Shown piece after piece: positions 1 to 7,309 of a stretch of 17,390 nt of DNA. Every line of letters begins with the position of its first letter. Position 1 is the stretch's first letter. The notes beneath the pieces are model-generated. The model ran no database searches, was not told the DNA's origin, and saw only the letters and a program-made list of their open reading frames with translations. The stretch is from an uncultured Collinsella sp. (GTDB lineage: Bacteria; Actinomycetota; Coriobacteriia; Coriobacteriales; Coriobacteriaceae): positions 1 through 17,390 of the forward strand of contig USHR01000015.1 in NCBI GenBank assembly GCA_900554495.1, given 5' to 3'. The translations under genes and the position numbers were made by a program.

Positions 1-1486
1 GGTCGCCGTTATAGGTAGCCCAGCCGAGCGCCAGCTCCGACAGGTCGCCCGTGCCAATGACAAAACCGCCAGCCTGGTTGGCCAAATCCATCAGAATCTG
101 CGTACGCTCGCGCGCCTGGCTGTTCTCGTAGGTCACGTCCTGCACGGCCGGATCATGCTCGATATCCTTAAAGTGCTGCTCCACGGCAGCATGGATCGAG
201 ACCTCGCGGAAGCTCACACCCAAGTCACGAGCGAGCGACTCGGCATTCGACTTGGTGCGGTGCGTCGTGCCAAAGCCGGGCATGGACACGGCCGTGATAC
301 CGGTGCGCGGCAGCCCCAGTGCATCGAAGGCGCGAACTGTCACAAGCAGCGCAAGTGTAGAATCAAGGCCGCCCGATAGACCGATGACTGCGGCCTTGGT
401 ACCCGTATGGGCAAGGCGGGTCTTGAGGCCGGCGGTCTGCAGGTCGAGAATGGTCTCGCAACGCTCGGCCAGGTCGCCATGGTCAGCCGGCACAAAGGGC
501 GCGCGGGGGAAGACACGGTCGATGTCGCAGGCGTTGCGCAGGGCGGGAGCCTCGGAGAGCGTGCCCTCAAACGAAAACTCAACGGCCGTGGCCTCCGGCG
601 CATCGTCGGTGCGCGTCCACGTCGTCGAGCGACGGCGCTCGGCAACCAGGCGGTCAAGGTCAACGTCGGCGATGGCCATATCGCAGGTAAGCAGTTTGGT
701 CGCGGCGAGCTTGGAGCCGTTTTCGTAGACGAGGTTCTCGCCCGCAAAGACCATGTCGGTCGTGGACTCGCCCTCGCTCGCGTCCGCGTAGGCATAGGCG
801 CAGTACAGGCGCGCGCTCTGGTTGGAGATTAGGCTGCGGCGGTAATCCGCCTTACCGATAATCTCGTCCGAAGCCGACGGATTGAGGATCACCGTCGCAC
901 CGGCAAGCGCCATCTCGGTCGAAGGGGGCGCCGGCACCCACAGGTCCTCGCAGACCTCAACGCCCAGCACCATATCCTCGGCACCTTCATCACAGCAGCG
1001 GTAGACAAGCCCCGAACCCAGCGGAACCGGACCCTGACCGGCAAACTCGACCCACACGGGATCCGCAGGCGATGGAGCAAACCAGCGACGCTCATAGAAC
1101 TCGCCATAGTTGGGCAGATACTTCTTGGCCGTAAGACCCAAAAGCTCGCCCGCGCAGCACACGGCAGCGCAGTTGTAGATATTCTCGGCAACTGCAACGG
1201 GAAGACCGATGGTAAAGACAATCGGCAGATCGCGGGTTTCATCGAGAATGTACACAAGTGCCGCCTCGCAGGCATGCAGCAGTGTGCGGTTATGGAACAG
1301 ATCAGCCGCGGTATAGCCAGTCAGATTAAGCTCGGGCAACACCAGCGCGCGAACGCCGCGCTCGGTAGCCTCGCGAACAGCCGCCAGCGCAACCTCGGCA
1401 TTGCCCTCGACATCGGCAACGCGAATCTGCGGTGAGGCCGCCGCCACACGTAAAAAGCCGTCAGACTGAGAAAGGTGAAGATTCAT
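1..1486 (-). CDS. nadE: Glutamine-dependent NAD+ synthetase, C-terminus cut by window edge
   Basis: The enzyme makes NAD+ from deamido-NAD+, ATP and glutamine. An N-terminal nitrilase-fold glutaminase supplies ammonia to a C-terminal ATP-pyrophosphatase domain in the cytoplasm. The reading frame is open from ATG 1486 to the window edge (495 codons visible). The nitrilase triad is visible as E52 (in PELNLTGY), K121 (in KKYLPNY) and C179 (in EVCEDLW). The synthetase PP-loop is SGGLDST at about residues 371-377, and the conserved GTGDLSELALGW block sits close to the edge. Two-domain homologues run to roughly 640-680 residues, so about a quarter is missing. All three glutaminase residues are intact, so the gene looks functional. 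The start is preceded by a G-rich but weak ribosome binding site. It is divergent from the gene at 1690. Confidence 0.96.
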   Translation of the reverse strand, partial: MNLHLSQSDGFLRVAAASPQIRVADVEGNAEVALAAVREATERGVRALVLPELNLTGYTAADLFHNRTLLHACEAALVYILDETRDLPIVFTIGLPVAVAENIYNCAAVCCAGELLGLTAKKYLPNYGEFYERRWFAPSPADPVWVEFAGQGPVPLGSGLVYRCCDEGAEDMVLGVEVCEDLWVPAPPSTEMALAGATVILNPSASDEIIGKADYRRSLISNQSARLYCAYAYADASEGESTTDMVFAGENLVYENGSKLAATKLLTCDMAIADVDLDRLVAERRRSTTWTRTDDAPEATAVEFSFEGTLSEAPALRNACDIDRVFPRAPFVPADHGDLAERCETILDLQTAGLKTRLAHTGTKAAVIGLSGGLDSTLALLVTVRAFDALGLPRTGITAVSMPGFGTTHRTKSNAESLARDLGVSFREVSIHAAVEQHFKDIEHDPAVQDVTYENSQARERTQILMDLANQAGGFVIGTGDLSELALGWATYNGD

Positions 1487-1534
1487 AAGAATGCCCCCGT
1501 GCGTAGACGCCATTCACAACAATTAGCAAGCTCT

Positions 1535-1540
1535 ATTGTA
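1535..1540 (-). promoter_or_regulatory. Possible -10 element for nadE
   Basis: Read on the minus strand this is TACAAT, five of six consensus bases, about 50 bases upstream of the nadE start. No convincing -35 hexamer lies at 16-18 bases, so this is tentative. Confidence 0.35.
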
Positions 1541-1567
1541 GTTCAACCGCCGGGTGCAACCGCATCC

Positions 1568-1580
1568 CACCAACTTGGTG
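1568..1580. promoter_or_regulatory. 13-bp perfect palindrome in the nadE divergent region
   Basis: CACCAA and TTGGTG flank a single central C. The palindrome lies just upstream of the possible nadE -10 and between two divergent genes, so it could be a repressor site. No regulator can be assigned from sequence. Confidence 0.35.
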
Positions 1581-1689
1581 AGCTATTGATGAGTTGATGG
1601 TATCTGTTAAATGTCACGTACGATTCACATCTGGTGGGTACCCTGATGGCTACACGAAACGAAGCAGATTTACACCGGGAGGACCCCGT

Positions 1690-2652
1690 ATGACAACCAA
1701 GTACACCGACGCGCCGCGCACGCGCGTCATGACACCGGCCGCGCTCAACAACGGCGTTCACGAAAACCATTCCATCGGACAGACCATGGCCATCGCACCC
1801 AAAAAGGGCCTGTTCGACGACATTTCCATTCCCCAGATCATCGCCGGCGCCGCAGCTGCCGCCACGAGCGTGGCGCTTGCTTCAAAGATCGGCATTGCCG
1901 GCTCGGTGATTGGCGCCGCCGTGAGCTCGGTCATCACCGTTGTGTCTTCGCAGGTCTACCGCCACTTTATCTCCGCCAGCGCCGAAGCAATCAAGGGCAC
2001 GCATGCCGCTGTCGACTACCCTGCCGGCGCCTACGAGCCCGTTGAGCCCGATGTCGAGGAGCACCTAGGTGGCGCCGCGACCACGCAGGAGATGCGCCAG
2101 GTTGCGGGACGCGCGACCACGGCGCGCGTCGCCCCCAACAGCCTGCGCGCCAAGGCGGCGGCAGAGCGCAGCCAGACGCAAAAGAAGGTCATCGTCTTCT
2201 CGATCGCCATCGCCATCGTCGCGGTCATCGCCTGCGCCGGAGCGATTCTCATCACCACCGCCGGCGAAGGCCTGGGCGAACGCCCCGAGTCAATCCTGTC
2301 GTCGCGCACGACCGAGAGCAATGCAAATGGCAACACCCAGTCGCAAGATCAGCAGGCACAGGCGGACGGCACGCAAGACAGTTCTACCTCTGCCGATTCG
2401 TCCTCGAACACCCAAAACCAATCGCAGGGCACCGATTCCTCTACGGCCAACAGTGGCACGCCGTCCGACACGACCGACTCAAGCCAAACGACTGACGGTT
2501 CACAGCCGAACACGGGAGGCCAGACGAGCGACACCACGTCGGGAACGGGTGCAGCAGACAGTAGCAACACCAACAGCTCGAATAGCTCGAGCGGAACCGC
2601 GTCCGGCACGGCATCTGACAGCTCGAGCCAAGGCACGGCATCGGGCAACTAA
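1690..2652 (+). CDS. Membrane protein of unknown function with Ser/Thr-rich tail
   Basis: I do not recognise a family. The start at ATG 1690 is chosen over an upstream in-frame ATG at 1594 because GGGAGG sits seven bases before it; the product is 320 residues. There is no signal peptide. A long Ala/Gly/Val/Ser-rich hydrophobic stretch spans about residues 48-88 and could be one long or two short membrane segments. A charged, Ala-rich region follows. A clear transmembrane helix lies at about 166-190 after a basic KK. The last ~120 residues are almost only Ser, Thr, Gly, Asn, Gln, Asp and Ala, typical of a disordered, possibly extracellular or glycosylated tail. No LPxTG sorting motif is present. 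A strong terminator follows, so it is probably monocistronic. Confidence 0.85.
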   Translation: MTTKYTDAPRTRVMTPAALNNGVHENHSIGQTMAIAPKKGLFDDISIPQIIAGAAAAATSVALASKIGIAGSVIGAAVSSVITVVSSQVYRHFISASAEAIKGTHAAVDYPAGAYEPVEPDVEEHLGGAATTQEMRQVAGRATTARVAPNSLRAKAAAERSQTQKKVIVFSIAIAIVAVIACAGAILITTAGEGLGERPESILSSRTTESNANGNTQSQDQQAQADGTQDSSTSADSSSNTQNQSQGTDSSTANSGTPSDTTDSSQTTDGSQPNTGGQTSDTTSGTGAADSSNTNSSNSSSGTASGTASDSSSQGTASGN

Positions 2653-2687
2653 GCACGTTTGCCTCTCATAGATAATCGACCTGTATA

Positions 2688-2722
2688 ACGGGCGCGAACC
2701 GGCAACGGTCGCGCCCGTTTGC
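2688..2722 (+). terminator. Hairpin terminator after the Ser/Thr-rich membrane protein
   Basis: A perfect 10-bp stem (2688-2697 with 2709-2718) is topped, after a bulged A, by CCG-GCAA-CGG, a GNRA-type loop. A short TTT tract follows. It lies 36 bases past the stop codon at 2652. Confidence 0.75.
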
Positions 2723-2756
2723 CTTGGGTGCCGCCATGGCAAACGCTATGCGATGG

Positions 2757-2762
2757 TAAGAT
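2757..2762 (+). promoter_or_regulatory. Possible -10 element for the gene at 2791
   Basis: TAAGAT (five of six consensus bases) lies 28 bases before the start codon and downstream of the preceding terminator, so a separate promoter is expected here. No good -35 hexamer is visible at the right distance. Confidence 0.4.
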
Positions 2763-2790
2763 GCATTGGTGTGTAAAGAGGAGATTTGCC

Positions 2791-4092
2791 ATGAGCAAGA
2801 CAATAGTTAAGCCCACGCTATCGCTGGGCAACCACATCTATCTGTATCGCCTGCTGCGCGATGCGATCGGATGCGGCAAGCAAACGTTTATGACGCAGGT
2901 CGAGGAGGCACTCGCCGCTGGCGACATGGCCGCTTATGACCTGGGCTTCGAGTCCACGCGCGAGCTGCTCGAGGCGCTCGATGACTGCATTAAGCTGACC
3001 GTCTTTAAGGGCGGTCGCCTGTATGCCACCGTCATCGCCAACGATGCCTGGGATACCGCCCTTGCCAAGGGCGAGGATAAGCCCAAGGCAGCCAAGGGAG
3101 CCAAGCAGTCCTACAAAAAGAAAAAGCGCGGCGAGAAGGACCTCAAGGCCGTGCGCCCCAAGCACGTTAAGCGTCCCGAGCCCGAGCCCGTGGCCGAAGT
3201 CGCTCCGGAGCCCGAGCCCGAGATCGAAGCCGCTATTGAGGTAACAGCAGAAGCCGAAACCGAAATCGCCGTCACGACCGATCCCGAAGTCATATCCGAG
3301 CAGGAAGCCACCGCGGAGCTCAACGAGGCTCCCAAGTCGACAACCGAAGAAGCCGCTGACCAGCCCGAGACGTCTGCGTTCCAAAACAGCGATGTCTTTG
3401 GCGACGAGGCCGAGGACGATCAGTCCGACGAGCCCGCCGATCAAGGCGCTACCGAGTCGACGCCAGAGCCCGAGACGCCGCAGCCTGCCATCTCGCTTAC
3501 GGTCGTCTATGACCCCGAGAACGCAAACGCGGGCATCACCACCATGGCATCCACGCCCATCGAGGCAAAGCCGAGCGTCGAGAACGAGAATGCGACGCAG
3601 GTTGAGGTTGAAACTGCAGCTGCAGACGCGCCCGTCACCGTGGAGCCCACAGATTCCACGATTAAGCCGGAAGCGACGTCGGAGCCCGCGCCCGCCATCG
3701 AATCCGTGCCCACCGCCGTTTGCGACCAAATTCCCGCACCGGCATCGGCTTCGGTACCCGCAGCGGCCCCAACCCCCGCACCTGCGGCGCCCGCCATCCC
3801 TGAGGACTTCCCCGTCGATTTCGCAACCGAGGTCTTCTGCCCCGGCCCGCTTCTGCACCAGTTGTCGACCTATCTCCCCTACGGCGCCGACACGCTCGGC
3901 ATTGTCGGCGAGTACTACTGGATCGCCCGCGAGCGCGGTACCATCGAGGCCGCGCGAAACCGCGCAAGCTTCCCCCTGCGCTACACGCAGGCCGGCGAGC
4001 GCCGCGAGGTTGCCGTGCGCATCCGCCGCAACACCACCGGCGGCCTCGGAGCCGCCTGGGCCATCGACAAAGTCGATGAACCCGAGCAGTAA
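2791..4092 (+). CDS. Unknown protein: LOTUS/OST-HTH-like N-terminus, acidic Pro-rich linker, conserved-looking C-terminal domain
   Basis: ATG 2791 is chosen because AGGAG lies eight bases upstream; the product is 433 residues. Residues about 10-85 form a compact helical segment ending in a strand-like GGRLYATV. The pattern LGF-x-S-x-x-ELLEAL followed by a short hairpin resembles the winged-helix LOTUS/OST-HTH fold known from RNA-binding proteins; this is inference from pattern only. A strongly basic patch (KK/KR repeats, about 97-128) follows. Next comes a low-complexity Glu/Pro/Ala/Thr linker of about 200 residues with repeated PEPE blocks. A C-terminal domain of about 97 residues (337-433) contains PYGADTLGIVGEYYWIAR and ends near IRRNTTGGLGAAWAIDKV. 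There are no signal peptide or membrane helices. The basic patch would suit nucleic-acid or ribosome binding. Function is unknown. Confidence 0.85.
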   Translation: MSKTIVKPTLSLGNHIYLYRLLRDAIGCGKQTFMTQVEEALAAGDMAAYDLGFESTRELLEALDDCIKLTVFKGGRLYATVIANDAWDTALAKGEDKPKAAKGAKQSYKKKKRGEKDLKAVRPKHVKRPEPEPVAEVAPEPEPEIEAAIEVTAEAETEIAVTTDPEVISEQEATAELNEAPKSTTEEAADQPETSAFQNSDVFGDEAEDDQSDEPADQGATESTPEPETPQPAISLTVVYDPENANAGITTMASTPIEAKPSVENENATQVEVETAAADAPVTVEPTDSTIKPEATSEPAPAIESVPTAVCDQIPAPASASVPAAAPTPAPAAPAIPEDFPVDFATEVFCPGPLLHQLSTYLPYGADTLGIVGEYYWIARERGTIEAARNRASFPLRYTQAGERREVAVRIRRNTTGGLGAAWAIDKVDEPEQ

Positions 4093-4096
4093 CGAC

Positions 4097-4138
4097 AAAC
4101 GACTCAAATCCAAATCAGGATTTGAGCCGTTTTTATTT
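4097..4138. terminator. Bidirectional terminator between convergent genes
   Basis: Arms 4097-4111 and 4118-4132 form a 15-position stem around a six-base loop with one non-Watson-Crick pair. That pair is A-C read as plus-strand RNA and U-G read as minus-strand RNA. On the plus strand it runs into TTTTTATTT. On the minus strand it is followed by a weaker T-rich stretch. It serves the gene ending at 4092 and probably also ettA ending at 4171. Confidence 0.85.
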
Positions 4139-4170
4139 GTTGATGTTACGTAACCAAACCAGCAATAAAC

Positions 4171-5850
4171 CTAGTCACGCGTGAGCTTGCGGTGGATACG
4201 ATGCGGCTGGGCTGCGTCCTCGCCCAGGCGCTCGATGCGGTTGGCCTGATAGGCCTCGAAGTTACCCTCGAACCAATACCAGTTGCCCGGATTCTCGTCG
4301 GTGCCCTCCCACGCCAGAATGTGCGTGGCGACGCGGTCCAGGAACATACGATCGTGGCTAATGACCACCGAGCAGCCCGGGAACTCGAGCAGTGCCGCTT
4401 CGAGCGAGGACAGCGTCTCGACGTCGAGGTCGTTCGTGGGCTCGTCGAGAAGCAGCAGGTTGCCGCCCTGCTTGAGCGTAAGCGCCAAGTTCAGACGGTT
4501 GCGCTCGCCGCCGGAGAGCACGCCAGCGCGCTTCTGCTGGTCCTGGCCCTTAAAGCCAAAGCTCGCCACATACGCGCGGCTCGGAACCTCGGTCTCGCCG
4601 ACCATCATGTGGTCCAGGCCGTCCGAGACGACCTCCCATAGGTTCTTATCGGGGTCGATGCCGGAACGGTTCTGGTCGACGTAAGAAATCTTGACAGTCT
4701 CGCCCACCTCGAGCTCGCCCGAAGTCAGCGGCTCCAGACCCACAATCGTCTTGAACAGCGTGGTCTTACCGACACCGTTAGGGCCGATGACGCCCACGAT
4801 GCCGTTGCGCGGCAGGGTGAACGAAAGGTCATCGATGAGCACACGACCGTCGAATTCCTTGTGTAGATGATGAGCCTCAAGCACCTTGTTGCCCAGACGC
4901 GGTCCAACGGGAATGCGGATGTCGGTCCAGTCGAGCTTCTGGCTTGCGCGGGCCTCGGCCTCCATCTCCTCGTAGCGAGCCAGACGGGCCTTGTTCTTGG
5001 CCTGGCGGGCCTTGGGCGAGCTGCGCACCCACTCGAGCTCGGCCTCCATGCGCTTGGCGAGCTTGGCGTCGCGGTTGCCCTGCGCCTCGATACGGGCGGC
5101 CTTGGTCTCCAGATACGTGGAATAGTTGCCCTTGTAGGGATAAAGGTGGCCGCGATCGACCTCGCAAATCCACTCGGCAACGTTATCCAAGAAGTAGCGG
5201 TCGTGCGTAACGGCCAGCACTGCACCCTGGTAGTTGTGCAGGAAATGCTCGAGCCACAGGATCGACTCAGCGTCCAGGTGGTTGGTGGGCTCATCGAGCA
5301 GCAGCAGGTCGGGAGCCTCGAGCAGCAGCTTGCACAGGGCCACGCGACGGCGCTCGCCGCCGGAAAGTACGTTGACCGGCATGTCGGAATCGGGCAGCTG
5401 CAGGGCGTCCATGGCCTGGCCGAGCTTGGAATCGATATCCCAGCCGTCGGCGGCGTCGATCTCGTCCTGGAGCTTGCCCATCTCGGCCATGAGGGCATCC
5501 ATGTCGCAGTCCGGGTCGCACATCTCCTCGCCGATCTTGTTGAAGCGATCGACCTTGGCGATCATGTCGCCAAATGCCATGCGCACGTTCTCGATGACGG
5601 TCTTGTCGTCGTCGAGCGGCGGCTCCTGCTGCAGGATGCCCACGGTGTAGCCGGGGGTGAGCCTGGCATCGCCGTTGGAGACTTCCTCAATGCCGGCCAT
5701 AATCTTGAGCAGGGTCGACTTGCCCATACCGTTGGGGCCCACGACGCCGATCTTGGCACCGGGGTAGAAGCTCAGGGTCACGTCGTCAAGGATCACCTTG
5801 TCGCCATGGGCCTTGCGAGCCTGATACATCTGGTAGATAAACTCCGCCAT
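4171..5850 (-). CDS. ettA: Energy-dependent translational throttle protein (ABC-F ATPase)
   Basis: EttA binds the ribosomal E site and couples first peptide-bond formation to cellular energy state. The 559-residue length fits the family (E. coli 555). Two ATP-binding cassettes are complete: Walker A GPNGMGKS at 38-45 with signature LSGGE 162-166 and LLLLDEPTNHLD; second Walker A GPNGVGKT 356-363, LSGGE 445-449 and LLLLDEPTNDLD. Between them is the charged helical linker of about residues 245-305, which contacts P-site tRNA in this family. The N-terminus, FIYQMYQARKAHGDK then SFYPGAKIGVVGPNG, follows EttA rather than the antibiotic-resistance ABC-F proteins. There are no membrane segments. AAAGGA lies about 12 bases before the ATG. 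It probably has its own promoter, because a terminator lies between it and sdpI upstream. Confidence 0.97.
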   Translation of the reverse strand: MAEFIYQMYQARKAHGDKVILDDVTLSFYPGAKIGVVGPNGMGKSTLLKIMAGIEEVSNGDARLTPGYTVGILQQEPPLDDDKTVIENVRMAFGDMIAKVDRFNKIGEEMCDPDCDMDALMAEMGKLQDEIDAADGWDIDSKLGQAMDALQLPDSDMPVNVLSGGERRRVALCKLLLEAPDLLLLDEPTNHLDAESILWLEHFLHNYQGAVLAVTHDRYFLDNVAEWICEVDRGHLYPYKGNYSTYLETKAARIEAQGNRDAKLAKRMEAELEWVRSSPKARQAKNKARLARYEEMEAEARASQKLDWTDIRIPVGPRLGNKVLEAHHLHKEFDGRVLIDDLSFTLPRNGIVGVIGPNGVGKTTLFKTIVGLEPLTSGELEVGETVKISYVDQNRSGIDPDKNLWEVVSDGLDHMMVGETEVPSRAYVASFGFKGQDQQKRAGVLSGGERNRLNLALTLKQGGNLLLLDEPTNDLDVETLSSLEAALLEFPGCSVVISHDRMFLDRVATHILAWEGTDENPGNWYWFEGNFEAYQANRIERLGEDAAQPHRIHRKLTRD

Positions 5851-5941
5851 TTGTCTGTTTTATCCTTTCTACCTGCTGTTTCTCTATTCTTGATTCGCTT
5901 TAGTGGAAACGAAATGAGGAAACCAGCTCTGAAACTTAACG

Positions 5942-5968
5942 AAAAAGGGGCATGGTTGCCCATACCCC
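5942..5968 (-). terminator. Intrinsic terminator after sdpI
   Basis: On the minus strand a nine-pair stem (5960-5968 with 5947-5955, one G-U pair) closes a GCAA tetraloop and is followed directly by five T. The one imperfect pair is C-A on the plus strand, which supports minus-strand use. It lies about 66 bases past the sdpI stop and 92 bases before the ettA start. Confidence 0.85.
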
Positions 5969-6034
5969 CTAATACTACCTGGGAAAAGTCCCCCGGAACA
6001 TACTATGAACTGCGTACGCTAGTTTTCCGCAACC

Positions 6035-6739
6035 TTAACGAGCGGCTCGCTGCGATTTATGCCACAGCAGATACGAGTAGACGTAGACGGCTCCGACCGA
6101 ACCAAACGCCAGAACCGCAATCACCGCGGCGACGACTTCACTCGAAAGCACGCTGCCTGCCACGCCCATCACAATCAGGCCAATACCCAGCACCATAAAG
6201 CAGGCGCCGCCAAAACGCTGCGTACGGCGCCAGTTCTCGGGATCGGCAAGCGCCCAGGGCGTCTTGATGCCGAGCGTATAGTTCTGCTTCACACGCGGCA
6301 AGTAGTTGCCTACGCCGATGAGCAGCAAACCGACAACACCGGAAATCAGCACGTTGGCTGAACCGACCGCCGGCACCACGCCCCAGACCGTAAGCTCTCC
6401 CAGCCAGCTTATAGCGCACATGAACAAGGTGAAGGCGATTACGAAACCCTGATAGAACTTGCCCGAGGTTCGATATGCCTCACCTTTGGGATCGATGCGC
6501 GGCACCACGCAGAACATTGCGAGAAGCGCCAGCGGCAACGCGCCGAGCGCCGATGCCATCCAGCTAGGACCCCAACCGTCGACGGCGCCGCTCGCTCCCC
6601 AGTGCGTGGGAATCTGCGCAGGCAAGCTCGGCATCACCATGAGGTGCGCTACGACATTGGCGACGCACAGAGCGACCAGCGCAATCCACACGCGCGACGA
6701 TACCCCCGTGGGGTGAATGCCCTTGTTTTCGTTATTCAT
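6035..6739 (-). CDS. sdpI: SdpI-family integral membrane protein (immunity / signal-transducing type)
   Basis: In Bacillus subtilis, SdpI protects against the SdpC cannibalism toxin and sequesters the repressor SdpR at the membrane. This 234-residue protein has the family layout. An N-terminal DUF1648-like segment (about 20-60) contains LPAQIPTHWGASGAVDGWG, then PRIDPKG. The SdpI block at 144-164 reads GNYLPRVKQNYTLGIKTPWA, followed by ENWRRT. About six hydrophobic helices are visible (roughly 16-36, 60-80, 98-116, 128-146, 178-198, 204-226). The chosen start is ATG 6739 with GGAAGG eight bases upstream; a GTG at 6748 is the alternative. The start overlaps the end of sdpR, so the two are probably translationally coupled. 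No sdpA, sdpB or sdpC gene is present in the window, so its ligand here is unknown. Confidence 0.92.
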   Translation of the reverse strand: MNNENKGIHPTGVSSRVWIALVALCVANVVAHLMVMPSLPAQIPTHWGASGAVDGWGPSWMASALGALPLALLAMFCVVPRIDPKGEAYRTSGKFYQGFVIAFTLFMCAISWLGELTVWGVVPAVGSANVLISGVVGLLLIGVGNYLPRVKQNYTLGIKTPWALADPENWRRTQRFGGACFMVLGIGLIVMGVAGSVLSSEVVAAVIAVLAFGSVGAVYVYSYLLWHKSQRAAR

Positions 6740-7010
6740 CCTTATCACCTTCCGTGTTTGTAAAGCCCATAAACCAACCGATCAAGTCCTGCATGACGGT
6801 GGTGTTTAAGCTGTATACGATGTTTTGGCCATGGCGCTCGTCGGTCACCAACCCGGCGTTTTTGAGCGTCGCCAAGTGATGGCTTAGCGACGGCTTACTG
6901 ATATCAAAATGCTCGGCAAGCTCCCCCGCCGTGCAATTGCCCTCGCGCAGCAACTCCAAAATGCGCCGTCGCGTTGGATCGGCAAGCGCCTTAAAACCCT
7001 CTCCCGGCAT
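6732..7010 (-). CDS. sdpR: ArsR-family autorepressor, SdpR-like
   Basis: A small winged-helix repressor of 92 residues. ATG 7010 is chosen because AGGAGG lies five bases upstream; two further in-frame ATGs lie at 7025 and 7028 ahead of that site. DPTRRRILELL at 11-21 and the recognition-helix region SKPSLSHHLATLK at 38-50 are typical of ArsR proteins. The C-terminal SLNTTVMQDLIGW closely follows the SdpR form of the family. No cysteine metal-binding pair of the CxC type is present, so a metal sensor is unlikely. It overlaps sdpI by eight bases in the same order as the B. subtilis sdpRI operon. It is probably autoregulated through the palindrome upstream and released by SdpI sequestration; that part is inference from the family. 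Confidence 0.94.
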   Translation of the reverse strand: MPGEGFKALADPTRRRILELLREGNCTAGELAEHFDISKPSLSHHLATLKNAGLVTDERHGQNIVYSLNTTVMQDLIGWFMGFTNTEGDKDE

Positions 7011-7044
7011 AAGACCTCCTCTCATCATCTCTCATGACGCGCAC

Positions 7045-7079
7045 ACTATACTCGATATTTAGATGTTTGTCTAACTATC
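7045..7079 (-). promoter_or_regulatory. sdpRI promoter with overlapping palindromic operator
   Basis: Read on the minus strand, -35 TAGACA (7068-7073) and -10 TATAGT (7045-7050) are separated by 17 bases. A palindrome at 7054-7079 has 10-base arms (GATATTTAGA and TCTAACTATC on the plus strand) around six bases, with nine of ten positions matching. It covers the -35 and most of the spacer, as expected for a repressor site. The start codon lies about 28 bases past the predicted transcription start. Confidence 0.8.
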
Positions 7080-7092
7080 TAATCTTGTACTC

Positions 7093-7128
7093 AAAAAAAT
7101 AGCCGCCTCCGCGTAATGCGAAGACGGC
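7093..7128 (-). terminator. Strong minus-strand terminator with no known gene in front of it
   Basis: As minus-strand RNA this is an 11-pair stem (7118-7128 with 7102-7112) with two G-U pairs, a five-base loop, then TA and seven T. On the plus strand both G-U pairs become C-A mismatches and no T tract follows. The orientation is therefore clear. It lies just upstream of the sdpR promoter. Confidence 0.85.
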
Positions 7129-7250
7129 CACTTCTCACGCTACAAACGTGTTTTGGAGTTAGCCAACCCGCTGCAACGGGTGCCATCTGCTTCAATCTTA
7201 TGCGAACCCCGATCCCATTTCAACAAGCCCAAGGGCTCAAATGGAATCGC
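7093..7250 (-). ncRNA. Candidate structured small RNA or leader
   Basis: As minus-strand RNA the region forms a 10-pair stem (7239-7248 with 7211-7220) enclosing AGCC-CUUG-GGCU, then a six-pair hairpin with a UGCA loop (7166-7181), then a weaker hairpin (7136-7150), then the terminator at 7093-7128. Each imperfect pair in the first, second and last stems (four in total) is G-U in minus-strand RNA but C-A in plus-strand RNA, which points to selection on a minus transcript. A minus -10-like TATAGG lies at 7258-7263 without a good -35. It could be a stand-alone RNA or an attenuated leader of sdpRI. I do not recognise a known RNA family, and the 5' end is a guess. Confidence 0.45.
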
Positions 7251-7259
7251 GATAACACC

Positions 7260-7265
7260 TATAAT
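7260..7265 (+). promoter_or_regulatory. Consensus -10 element for tcdA
   Basis: A perfect TATAAT lies 45 bases before the tcdA start. The -35 position is poor. The surrounding CCTATAATGG is nearly palindromic, so it could also fire on the minus strand. Confidence 0.55.
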
Positions 7266-7309
7266 GGCAATAGCTAAAACACGATTCGCTTCCCCATCGG
7301 AGGATGTCT

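Noticed and set aside
2818..4113. Long minus-strand open frame (431 codons) opposite the LOTUS-like gene
   Set aside because: It mirrors the repetitive Glu/Pro/Ala coding of the plus gene, gives Gly/Leu/Arg-rich low-complexity protein and has no ribosome binding site or family motif.
4171..5850. ABC-F gene as an antibiotic-resistance determinant
   Set aside because: N-terminal and linker features follow EttA, a housekeeping translation factor; no resistance-type leader peptide or mobile context is seen.
4867..6198. Long plus-strand frame (443 codons) opposite ettA
   Set aside because: It is the antisense of a clear, full-length EttA with all motifs; a GC-rich shadow frame.
7093..7188. 31-codon minus-strand frame starting MAPVAAGW inside the RNA candidate
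   Set aside because: No ribosome binding site, and its codons run through the terminator stem into the T tract, so it is unlikely to be translated.
7126..7300. Hydrophobic minus-strand frame reading IAIIGVIAIPFEPLG as a gene remnant
   Set aside because: It begins right after a stop with no usable start codon and matches no family I recognise; the RNA-structure explanation fits better.
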